From contig NW_026970862.1 in assembly GCF_963678635.1 (NCBI RefSeq), positions 1 to 54,064 of the forward strand: a DNA stretch of 54,064 bases. Reading direction: 5' to 3'. The position numbers and the translations under genes are program-made. Source of the DNA: Symsagittifera roscoffensis. Its lineage: Eukaryota > Xenacoelomorpha > Acoela > Convolutidae. The notes under the pieces are model-generated. The model did no database searches, was not told the DNA's origin, and worked only from the letters and a program-made list of their open reading frames with translations. Shown one piece after another: positions 21,175 to 29,779 of the stretch (position 1 is its first letter; each line of letters opens with the position of its first letter).

Positions 21175-22071
21175 ATGGGCAAAAACTGCAAAACATGTAA
21201 AAGAGGCTTTGCCGGCAACGAGAAAACATACACTTGTGTCGCATGCAACGCTCAAATGCATTTGGAACCAACTTGTGTTGGGTTGTCTCTAGTGGCCATA
21301 AATGGAATAAAAGAACTAGGGCCGAATGTCATGTTGCTTTGTAATACTTGTGTGCAAAATAATGAACGAGACAACTTTATAAGATGCAAAACCCTGGCCA
21401 ACATAGACGAGAAGCTCTCAAACATTGATGTAACTGAAAGCCTTAAAAGCATGGAAAGAAGACTTACCGATTTAGTAGATCAAAAAATTGGAAATGCAAT
21501 GAAAACGACATGCGAGAAAGTGGAAAAAACTTATAGTGCCGTTGTAGCTGCTGAAACCACCACCCGGATAAATCAAGCTCAAACCACTCAACATGCTGCC
21601 AGATCTAACTCTGATCACAACATAAATCAAAGTTTTAGGATACAAGGGGTCAAAGAGGACCCTGAGAAAACAAAAGGAGAAAACCTTGTCCCAACAAATG
21701 ACGAAGTAAACGAAATACTAGACATAATTGGAGTGAAGCCGAAAATAATAGAACTAAAACGACTGGGAAAATTTGATCGTAATCGAATGAAGCCAAGAAC
21801 ACTGCTGGTAACTGTACCTAGCGAACATGAAGCACGACTAGTACTAGCAAAAAGCCAAAAAAAGCGAGAAAAATTGGTCGAAAAAGAGGTCTACCTGCTA
21901 CCAGCATTGACCAAAGAGAGTGCAATTAAAGAGAACGAAATCCTTAAGAAACGAAGACAACTACTAGATGAAGGCGTTCCTCGCGAAAAGCTGAAAATAA
22001 GGAATCTAGAATTGTTCAATGATGGTGTGAAAGTAACTATTGACACTGAAGTTCAGGAACCCCAGCATTGA
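21175..22071 (+). CDS. LINE ORF1: PHD finger plus RNA-binding-like domain
   Basis: A complete 298-residue ORF from ATG 21175 to TGA 22069-22071. Residues 5-59 give a C4HC3 pattern (C5, C8, C21, C24, H29, C34, C56, C59), a PHD-type zinc finger. About 75-115 looks like coiled coil (IDEKLSNIDVTESLKSMERR). About 150-290 resembles the RRM-like and C-terminal domains of LINE ORF1 proteins (FRIQGVKEDPE, RPLV-type TLLVTVPSEHEARLVLAKSQ, ending near LKIRNLELF). It would bind its own RNA, and the PHD may target chromatin (inference from the family). Intact, with no internal stop. It ends in TGA CTA G, and the same frame stays open into ORF2. Confidence 0.88.
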   Translation: MGKNCKTCKRGFAGNEKTYTCVACNAQMHLEPTCVGLSLVAINGIKELGPNVMLLCNTCVQNNERDNFIRCKTLANIDEKLSNIDVTESLKSMERRLTDLVDQKIGNAMKTTCEKVEKTYSAVVAAETTTRINQAQTTQHAARSNSDHNINQSFRIQGVKEDPEKTKGENLVPTNDEVNEILDIIGVKPKIIELKRLGKFDRNRMKPRTLLVTVPSEHEARLVLAKSQKKREKLVEKEVYLLPALTKESAIKENEILKKRRQLLDEGVPREKLKIRNLELFNDGVKVTIDTEVQEPQH

Positions 22072-22085
22072 CTAGGATTCCTCAA
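22060..22085 (+). promoter_or_regulatory. Stop-codon readthrough signal TGA-CTAG between ORF1 and ORF2
   Basis: The ORF1 stop reads CAT TGA CTA GGA. UGA followed by CUAG is the best-known efficient readthrough context in animal mRNAs and some RNA viruses. ORF2 continues in the same frame directly after it and lacks any ATG until 22399. That makes readthrough the simplest route to an ORF1-ORF2 fusion protein. The motif and frames are seen directly; the function is inferred. Confidence 0.75.
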
Positions 22086-22973
22086 CATTCTGCAACTAAA
22101 TACTAGAAGCCTAATCAACATAGAGAGAAGAACTAAGCTAGCAAATGCAATTGCAGTTGGAAATTTTAATGTCATATGCTTAAGCGAAACTTGGCTTAAC
22201 AAGAATATTCAATCATCAGAGCTTTTTCTAAGTGAATATAACATCTATAGATCTGATAGAACTATTGTGAGTGGTAAAAACTGTCACGGAGGCAGCCTAA
22301 TAGCTGTCAAGAATAGTCTAATTACCGAGGACTTATCCACCAAACATGACATTCCTGATTCATGTGTGCTATGTAGTATAAAACTTCATCAAACTGAAAT
22401 GATAATTGGCTCATTCTACAATCCGCCAAAAAACAGTAATTACAGATACAAAGTGCATGAATTTGAACAACTGATCAAAGCCATTCCTAAAAACAAACCG
22501 CTTCTCTTATGTGGGGATTTAAATTTCCCAGAAACAAACTGGAACACCCTCACCAGTACTGACGAGGAAGAAAACCAAATACTGCAAATTTTTGAAAATG
22601 GACTCTTTAGGCAGGCGATAGATTTCCCAACATGTGTGAAGAACATACTAGACGTAGCCTTTTATCGGAATTGCTATACAAGTGCCGAACAAGATTTTAA
22701 CGTTTCCAAGATTTATGACTGCTCAGATCACAATGCCATAATGTTGTCTATTGAATGCACGGTATCAGAGCCGAAACCATACTTGGAAAATTTTAGAAGT
22801 TTTGGAAATGCCGATTTTGAAGGAATAAACAATTTTATAAACGAGAACCCATTTGAACCAGTATGCCACACAAACATTAACAAAATGCATGAGGAGTACA
22901 CCCAATATTTGGATGAAATCATTAAGAGTTTTGTGCCTCTCAGAACAAGACATAGGAAATCTTTCCACCTTGG
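22072..22973 (+). CDS. LINE ORF2 part 1: apurinic-type endonuclease domain
   Basis: In frame with ORF1 after the TGA. It begins LGFLNILQLNTRSL, with the Asn of motif I, then ICLSETWL (catalytic Glu about residue 39). LLLCGDLNFPETNW follows (Asp and Asn of the GDxN motif), and then IYDCSDHNAIML (Asp-His pair). These are the APE-type endonuclease residues that nick the target DNA for target-primed reverse transcription. No Met occurs before 22399, which lies past motif I and the catalytic Glu, so a start there would lose activity. The frame ends at TAA 22974-22976 because of a one-base frameshift near 22962; the RT continues in the next frame. Confidence 0.88.
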
Positions 22974-24908
22974 ATAACAAGTAGCACTTCAAATTTGATC
23001 AAAAAGTTACAAACAAAACGGCAATCATGTATACTCAAACCGACCAACTACAGAAGACAACAAGTTAAACTGTTTGAAAATTTAGTAACTGAATCATCGG
23101 AATTGGACAGGAAAAACTACCAAGAGGAATTGTTTAGAACACGAAACACTAATGTAATTTTTAAACACCTAAAGAACTTGAATAAACAAACAAGTCTTCC
23201 TAAGTTACTCATAAAAGATGAAGTTGAAAGCACAAATCCAAACGAACAAGTCAACATGCTAAACGACTTCTTTCATTCAGTTTTTAATACTAAAGAAAGT
23301 TTTAGTATTATAGATATTCAATTTGAAAATCCCTTGTTAACGAATTTTGATATATCGAAAAAGACAGTAAGTGACATTTTATCAACTCTGGACGTAACAA
23401 AGTCATGCGGCCCAAATGGGTTGCCACCTAGCTTTTTTCAGAAAACGAACCGCAATATATGCAAACCGATGAACAAACTTTTGAGAAATGTAAAACGCCT
23501 ACGAAAAATACCTGATTCATGGAAAACAGCTGCAGTTACTCCTGTTCACAAAAAAGGTGACCGAAAAATGGTGAACAACTATCGACCAGTATCGCTATTA
23601 AATATTGACAGCAAAGTCCTTGAAAAATGTATATACAAAGACCTGTACCCTTACTTTGCCTGGTATTTGACGAAACATCAACACGGTTTTACTAAAGGTA
23701 GATCAGTTTTGACAAACATACTCTCTTTCCTGAAAGAAATATATGAAGCGCTTGACAATGACTCAAACGCAGAAATTGTAGCATTCTACACTGACTTTGC
23801 AAAAGCCTTTGATAAAGTTCCGCATTTTGATCTACTTAAGAAAGTTGCACTTATAGGAATAGGAGGCTGCATGTTAGAGGTACTCTATGACTATTTGAAA
23901 AACAGGAAACAGTTTGTACGAGTAGACAATATCAGCTCAAAAGTTTTAGAAGTCACTAGTGGTGTTCCCCAAGGATCACTTTTAGGACCACTGCTCTTTT
24001 GCATTTTTATTAACGACCTACCTGAAGTACTCAAATTCTCTGAACCATATATTTTTGCGGATGATCTTAAACTACTTTCCATCAAAAAAACATCAATTGA
24101 AATTCAAGAAGATCTGGACAAAATTCAGCAGTGGGTAACTGAAAACAAAATGGAATTAGCACTAGATAAATGTGCAAAAGTAAGTTTTAGGGGCGGAGAC
24201 GCTAACTCTATGCTTTTTGGTGTAGTGCTTGGAACATCGATGGTTGTGAAAGATCTGGGAGTTTTTGTGTCGGGCGATTTAAGTTGGAAGGTACACATTG
24301 AAACAAGATTAAAGAAGGCAAACCAAGTACTGTACCTCCTGAGAAGAAACCTATCAGCAAAGATAAATACGTTTATAAAGTTAGGCCTGTATAAGTCACT
24401 AATACTCCCAGTGTTATTATACGGACTCTCATGTACACATATATCGAGGGGGGATCAATTGCAGTTGGAGCGATTTCAAAAGAAAGTAATCCGTTGGATC
24501 ACTGGAAATAAAACGGGAATGTACATCAACGAACTACGCTTGCTAAACATTTTACCCCTGCCCATGTTCATCCAGCTAAATAACATCTTACTTCTTGCCA
24601 GTCTTGATTCTAATGAACGAAATGAAATAGTGTTAAACAGGCGAACCACACGGGCTAGAAATACAGAAATTTTTGAGATGCGAAAAGTGAGAACGGAAAA
24701 AGCGAGAAACGAATTTGTTTTCAGAACCAGTAGGATTGTAAATCGATTAGAACCATATATTCATTTTGATAAACGAATCGGCCTCAAGACGAGAATTTTA
24801 AACACGATGTGGAAATTTGTAAACGAGAGATTTTCAGAAATGACAACGTGCACGTGGCAATTATTCTGTGATTGTATCACGTGCAGAAACAAGTGGACAT
24901 TGTTTTAG
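22962..24908 (+). CDS. LINE ORF2 part 2: reverse transcriptase
   Basis: It continues ORF2 in the next frame (FPPWITSS at 22962 onward) to TAG 24906-24908. The RT motifs are in order: PVHKKGDRKMVNNYRPVSLL, HGFTKGRSV, VAFYTDFAKAFDKV (first catalytic Asp), SGVPQGSLLGPLLF, and IFADDLKLL (catalytic Asp pair near 24060-24065). A thumb and C-terminal region with LLYGLSCTHISRGDQLQLER follows. This matches CR1/L2-type RT. The enzyme would copy its RNA at a nicked chromosomal site. There are no stops in 637 residues; the only lesion seen in ORF2 is the frameshift at its junction with the endonuclease. Confidence 0.92.
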   Translation, partial: FPPWITSSTSNLIKKLQTKRQSCILKPTNYRRQQVKLFENLVTESSELDRKNYQEELFRTRNTNVIFKHLKNLNKQTSLPKLLIKDEVESTNPNEQVNMLNDFFHSVFNTKESFSIIDIQFENPLLTNFDISKKTVSDILSTLDVTKSCGPNGLPPSFFQKTNRNICKPMNKLLRNVKRLRKIPDSWKTAAVTPVHKKGDRKMVNNYRPVSLLNIDSKVLEKCIYKDLYPYFAWYLTKHQHGFTKGRSVLTNILSFLKEIYEALDNDSNAEIVAFYTDFAKAFDKVPHFDLLKKVALIGIGGCMLEVLYDYLKNRKQFVRVDNISSKVLEVTSGVPQGSLLGPLLFCIFINDLPEVLKFSEPYIFADDLKLLSIKKTSIEIQEDLDKIQQWVTENKMELALDKCAKVSFRGGDANSMLFGVVLGTSMVVKDLGVFVSGDLSWKVHIETRLKKANQVLYLLRRNLSAKINTFIKLGLYKSLILPVLLYGLSCTHISRGDQLQLERFQKKVIRWITGNKTGMYINELRLLNILPLPMFIQLNNILLLASLDSNERNEIVLNRRTTRARNTEIFEMRKVRTEKARNEFVFRTSRIVNRLEPYIHFDKRIGLKTRILNTMWKFVNERFSEMTTCTWQLFCDCITCRNKWTLF

Positions 24909-24956
24909 AGAAGACGCCGGGACCAAGAATCCCAACAGCAGTGCTGTGAATCCCCA

Positions 24957-24981
24957 ACAACAACAACAACAACAACAACAG
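24957..24981 (+). repeat. (CAA)n tail of the LINE
   Basis: About eight CAA units end the element just after its 3' untranslated segment. CR1/L2-clade elements commonly end in short tandem repeats used in target-primed reverse transcription. Read on the minus strand it gives a spurious poly-Leu frame. Confidence 0.8.
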
Positions 24982-25001
24982 TAAATTCTTCATCATTGAT
25001 A

Positions 25002-25598
25002 CACTAGAGGACAAAATTAAGCGCAAATCCAGGATTTTACTCTTTAAAAAGCCTGTTTTCAATGTACATTTTAGACAACATTTCCTTCGAAATTCAGTAA
25101 AGTTTTTACATTGAGCACAAGCAAATGATCAGAGCTACAATCTATGAAAGTATCAATATTTGGTTTTAATGACTCACCAATGAAATCCGGGTCTGAAAAA
25201 GCCAGTTTTCCTCATCTGCACTAACTTTTGCTTCGTAGTGAAATCTTCCTTGAATAAGCGGAGTAAACGATTTGTTCATGCGACGTGAAATTTTCTCAGC
25301 GAGAACATGGAAACAATCAGTGTGGAAACTTTACCAAACTCAGTTGTTTGTTTCTTATTCACGCGAAGTAAAACCTTAGTGCAGATGAGGAAAACTGGCA
25401 TTTTCAGACCCTAATTACATTGGTAAGTCATTGAAACCAAATATTGACACTTTTATAGATGGTAGCTCTGATCATTTGCTTGTGGTCAATGTAAAAACTT
25501 TACTGAATTTCAAAGGAAATTTTGTCCAAAATGTACCTTGAAAACAGGCATTTTACAGAGTAAAGTCCTGAATTTGCGCTTAATTTTGTCCAGTAGTG
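25002..25598. mobile_element. Tc1/mariner-type foldback MITE with 225-bp TIRs
   Basis: The element is 597 bp flanked by TA on both sides (25000-25001 and 25599-25600), the target duplication of Tc1/mariner transposons. The ends read CACTAGAGGACAAAATTAAG and, on the reverse strand, CACTACTGGACAAAATTAAG. The terminal inverted repeats extend about 225 bp each (25002-25229 and 25377-25598) at roughly 90% identity, around a 150-bp centre. No transposase is encoded, so it is non-autonomous. Confidence 0.88.
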
Positions 25599-25599
25599 T

Positions 25600-25700
25600 A
25601 TTTTGGTACGTCAATGCGGCATCTAAGGCTATACTCTGATGCAAGTGATTCCTGAGTTCTTCTTTCAACAAACAAGAGCTTTGTTGTTGGGTTTGCTTCA
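25600..25700 (-). other. Coding-like fragment interrupted by the MITE
   Basis: The minus strand reads MKLKQTQQQSSCLLKEEL up to the TA where the MITE begins, then the frame runs into MITE sequence. The composition is coding-like and Gln-rich, but there is no support for a gene. It may be a broken exon or element ORF. Confidence 0.25.
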
Positions 25701-25979
25701 ATTTCATAATTTATATGGTTGTATACTTCATTTTAAATATTGATTATCAATGAAAAAAGTTTTTCTCTTTCTTAAAAAAGACATTTTTTAGCATTTTTTT
25801 GACAAAAGTAATCAGAAGGTCAAAAGTATCATAGTAACCGAGGTTACAGTCAGGAGTCCCTTCATCGCGTATTCCAGTCAAAATCCTTAAAATTACAAGA
25901 TATGGAAGTGATAATGATAAAAGAAGATGACAAGTGTTGATTTTCCGCCAAGCAACAAAATTTTTTCGGAGAGGTACAG

Positions 25980-27774
25980 GTAGGTTGCGGTACTAAACGA
26001 GGAGCAAAAATAGCTGCACAATCGTTTCGAAACCTAATTGAACGCGACGACGATCAAAAATGCTGCACTGTTCTTTCAAAACTATATTTTAAGAATGCCT
26101 TAACTTCTCTAAACAGAGAAACAATGCTTAATCATGTTTTTTCAAATCGCCCCCCCCCCCCCCCCAAATTGTATAATTACACCCATTGCGCGTAAAGCAA
26201 ACCTAGTTACCTTTTTACGGAAACTCAATCATAATGTCTGAAGACGAAACTCAGCAAGGTGATCTTGAGGCACCACTCCTTCTGCAGAAACAATTCAAAC
26301 GCTAGTCAAACAATTGGAGTCGAAATTTAACATCTGGTATTTAGATGATTGAAAATTAGCCGACGACTATAAGATAGTACTCCGACACTTTAACAGCATT
26401 CTGAAATCGGAAAAAACTCACTGCCTGAGCTTGAACACTGAGAAGTGCAAATTTTGTTTTCTGGGACCGACTAAGAGTGCACAGTACTATTCAATCTTAA
26501 CACAACTTCAAAAAATATGCTCCAAAAAACAAATAAAAACAAAAGAAGAACTCCTCATTTTAGGATCTGCAATCGACGAACTTTGCCGAAAAGAATTGCT
26601 CGACAATAAAATTAGGGAGCTTGAAAAAATGTCGGATGTCATTGACAAACTAGATGCCCATTATGGTTTTTACCTCCTGAAAAATTGCTTTAGCATACCA
26701 GAACTCCTATATTTTTAGCGTACGAGCCCTTGTTTTTTTGCAAAATGATTTTTCGAACGCTGCGACAAGTTATTGAGAAATTCGTTATGCAAAGTCACTA
26801 ATGTGAAAATGAATAACCATTTTTTCCAAGTAGTTCTTCCAGCAGCCAAAGGTGGCTTGTGCGTTTCTTCCACTCGTCTACTAGCTTTACCCGCTTTCTT
26901 AGCCTCAGCAGTTGGAGCAAAAATTGCCTTAAGCAAATTTTTCGGTTTGGAGCATGTCGATGGAACCTATGATGATGCGCTTAAATGGTGGTTTGAATTT
27001 GGAGTATTGAAATGGCTTCGGAAAACGAAATCCGAAAAAAAGTGGACAGCGAAGACTTGATTTAACGACTCAAACCAACGGACGTAAAAAGATTCAATGC
27101 GTTCCAAGATAAATTTGGCTCCCAATGGTTGACATCATCGCGTTGAAAAAATTAAGCTAAAAACTGTCGAGCCAACAACTGAAAATTGCGATAGGACTTC
27201 GGTTAGGCTCAAAAGTTCGCGAACGGCATAAATGTGTGTGCAGAAAAGACGTTACCGAAGATAGTTGGCATGGTCTTTCTGGCCTCAAAAGTGCAGTGAA
27301 ATTCTCTAGGCATTCAGTCCTGAATAACCTTATAAAGCAGAGTTTATATTCTTCCATCTTTCCGTCTATTTTAGAACCACGACACCTCTACAGGACCGAT
27401 TAGAAGCGACCAAACGGTTTGACGCTCGTTCCATGGTCTGTTGGTAAGCAGCTCTTGTGGGATTTAACGGTAGTAGACTCCTTAGCTCCTAGTAGGATTA
27501 GTGCTGGGTCTGTTTGTAACCCTCGTACGGCTGAAGCGGAAGAGCAAAAAATGACAAGTATTAAGTTTTAGTAGATGATGGGTATCTTTTTCAACCGCTA
27601 GCTTTTGAGATTCAGGGCGCGATGGGCCCAAGCAAGGATATTTTTTTGAGCAAGCTTCGTAGGGACCTAAGCATATGCACTGAGGAACCCAGAACAGGCA
27701 TCTTTTTAAAACAGAGAATCTCCTTGGCAATACCGATTGCGAACGCCCCTTGCGTACTCGGAACAATAAATGAC
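25980..27774 (+). pseudogene. Decayed reverse transcriptase with nuclease-like tail
   Basis: In family order: VGCGTKRGAKIAAQSFRNLI and KLYFKNALTSLNRETML (25980-26140), a poly-C tract, then SEDETQQGDLEAPLL (26237), WYLDD (26335-26349, the catalytic pair), LSLNTEKCKFCF (26428), and AAKGGLCVSSTRLLALPAFL (26840-26900). Farther on come [17 protein letters not shown] (27450-27500) and RISLAIPIANAPCVLGT (27715-27765). The last two resemble the conserved tail of a family of invertebrate RT proteins and have a PD-(D/E)XK-nuclease look (inference). In-frame stops at 26350, 26716 and 26743 and several frameshifts make it dead. Confidence 0.72.
26148..26165. repeat. Poly-C homopolymer
   Basis: A run of about 17 C interrupts the RT frame exactly where its reading frame is lost. 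Such runs are error-prone in sequencing, so the local length is uncertain. Confidence 0.8.
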
Positions 27775-28030
27775 AAAAAACTTTCGACCAAAGTTTTTAT
27801 TTGTAACACAATCGTATTTGTTTATTATATTTTCTCGTGTCAATTTGCGTGTTCTTATTGAAGAAAAGTAACACGCATTATTTTTAATTGTAAGGAGATC
27901 AACACTTGTCATCTTCTTTTATCATTATCACTTCCATATCTAGAAAAATTTCAGGATTTTGACTTGAATACGTGATGAAGGGACTGCTGACTGTAACCTC
28001 AATTTTTTGACCTTTTGATTACATTTGACT

Positions 28031-29100
28031 TTTAAAAAAACTGAAATAAAAACCAAAAGGCCAGTGTTACTCAAATTCACATTTTAAAAAATTGAATAAA
28101 TCGTTATTTAGAATATTTAATCATCGAAATACTAAATTAGGAACTAGGCAAAAAGAGAAAACCTCGAATAAAATTAAAGTCTTTCAAGATCAGCTTACCA
28201 TAGTTTTTACAGCGTATTCTTCCTTAAAAAAATCACTTTATATGGCAGTTGAAAGTAGTTCCAGGAGTACAAGTGTAAATCAAATTGTGATTATAATTAT
28301 TGTCGAAAACAACCAATATTAACCATTCAAGTTTTTGATTTTAATGATAGTATCCCCCCGTAAGAAACTTCCATTAAAAAATTAGGTTGCAATTGTTGAA
28401 TATTGTTTAACTAAGAGCAAATGATAACCCCTTAAAAATTGTTTAGCTTTTCTGCACCTAAGGATATTCCTAAAAATAATTTTGTCATCATGAAACCTGT
28501 TCCAAACTGTTACTGATTTTTTAAGAGAAAAAAAAAACATTTTTTGATGTATTGCCTTGTACATATTTCGGTAAACTGTAACTTTTTGTTTCGTGTATTC
28601 ATGTTTATGTGATTGTTTGCTTATTCAATTTCTTCGTAAGCTGGTAATAGGAAGTGTTTTATTGTCCAAAAGGGGCAAATTATTATCCAGTCAAAAAGGA
28701 TTGTTGCTGGAAATACATTAAATATTAATTTGAGATCAAATAATGAGTCGAGTTTTGCACAATCAAAACGTGTTCTATTCGCCCAGCTAATTTGTTCATC
28801 TAACAGGATTGTCAAAATTGTTGAAATTTCAATTATAAGGACAGCAGTTTAGTGTGGGTGATTGCTAACGATTAGTAGTAAACAGTATTAGTAGTCTTCC
28901 GAGAGTTATCAACATTTTTTTTTTACAATTTAGTTTTGTCGCTAATTTCATGATAACCTGTTAGTTATTTCAATAATTTTTGTTTCAATATTTTTTACGA
29001 TTCTGAAAATATAGCCCTTGTATCATCTCCCCAATTCTGAAGTCGTCGCACGTGTTAGTTGCCGTTCTCTTTTTTTCTAATATGCAGCGCTTATGTAAGT
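28031..29100. other. AT-rich stretch, nothing recognised
   Basis: Short open frames only, with no family motifs, no paired splice sites and no clear repeats other than simple A/T runs. Confidence 0.5.
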
Positions 29101-29109
29101 AACTCAATT

Positions 29110-29345
29110 CTGCTGGAGGCCTGATCAATTATCTTCCAACTAAACTCCGATTTACCACTATCACTACCACACTTCTTTATAAGCTCCCAACTGGGGTCTC
29201 CGATTTTCGGTGTTCCTCAATCCTTGAGATGTCGGACCGTCTTGCTAACATAGATGGATTTGCAACCACGACATTTAAGTCTGTTTACCACTTTTGATTT
29301 CAGTTCACTGGAAAATGAGTATTTTGAAGAGGGCACACAAATTTT
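29110..29345 (-). pseudogene. GIY-YIG endonuclease remnant (Penelope-like)
   Basis: On the minus strand from about 29345: ICVPSSKYSFSSEL, then LKCRGCKSIYVSKTVRHLKD, then a stop. In the next frame comes EEHRKSETPVGSL and a Cys-containing end. The pattern C-x2-C-x3-Y-(V/I)-(G/S)-K-T-x-R-H-L ... E-H is that of GIY-YIG nuclease domains of Penelope-like retroelements, which cut DNA for integration. Only the core is left, broken by a stop and a frameshift. No linked Penelope RT is found. Confidence 0.6.
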
Positions 29346-29578
29346 CATTTTACGCGTCGCACATTTTTTCCTAATGCCTGATTGTGATTCCTCCGATATT
29401 GAACCATCAAGATGGGTGGTGAATGGCTGCTATGATTGCAGGGCTTCCTTTTCTGAGCCATCCTGTTTTTCTTTTGCCCTCCCCAATGACTTTTCAAGGG
29501 CTTGTAATGCAACCGGCAACGACCAAATTTCAAATCTCTGTTTACGATTGATTTCAATTGCTCTTCAACGTTGATTTT

Positions 29579-29725
29579 CATCTTTTTTTGTCCGCTCTTT
29601 AGAAGTTTCTATGTTCACTCTGTAGTAAGTAGTTTTTTGTCCGCTCTGGTAGACTTTTTTTGTTCGCTCTGTACACTATTTTTTGTGCGCTCTGCTTGTC
29701 TTTTTTGTCCGCTCTGAGATCGATA
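29579..29725 (+). repeat. Minisatellite of ttttttgtccgctctg units
   Basis: Five units of a phrase like ttttttgtccgctctg recur with 22-24 bp spacing (the first two are wider). It lies between the GIY-YIG remnant and the second RT copy. Confidence 0.75.
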
Positions 29726-29779
29726 TATTTATTATCTAATTGAGACTAATTGAAGATCCATCGCGACTCTGAGTTGTTG

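Larger units (their letters stand above)
20390..24981 (+). mobile_element. CR1-like LINE, near full length, with esterase, PHD, EN and RT
   Basis: About 4.6 kb. In order it holds an SGNH-esterase ORF (broken by a frameshift), a 150-bp spacer with a 64-bp duplication, ORF1 with a PHD finger and RNA-binding-like domain, and ORF2 with apurinic-type endonuclease and reverse transcriptase. A short 3' end finishes in (CAA)n at 24957-24980. Esterase and PHD domains in CR1-clade ORF1 are known from earlier work on CR1-like elements; here they sit in separate ORFs. The 5' limit is uncertain. A small hairpin-like stretch (ccggggtagcaatgg) lies just before the first ATG. There are few lesions, so the copy is young. 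It lies head-to-head with exon 1 of gene A, about 200 bp away. Confidence 0.9.
25800..28030 (+). mobile_element. Inverted-repeat-bounded reverse transcriptase element, decayed
   Basis: Inverted repeats of about 140 bp (25800-25941 and 27899-28030) flank a 1.95-kb interior. The inner 42 bp of the repeats is perfect (starting gatatggaagtgataatgat on the left); the rest is about 85%. The interior reads, in three frames with stops, as an RT of the GTQQGDP / YLDD type followed by a nuclease-like C-terminal region. LTR and LINE elements do not have inverted terminal repeats; DIRS-like elements do, but no tyrosine recombinase is seen. The association of RT and inverted repeats might also come from an older DNA transposon into which the RT inserted. 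Confidence 0.7.

Noticed and set aside
24877-25062. Minus ORF with poly-Leu
   Set aside because: It is the antisense reading of the LINE (CAA)n tail.
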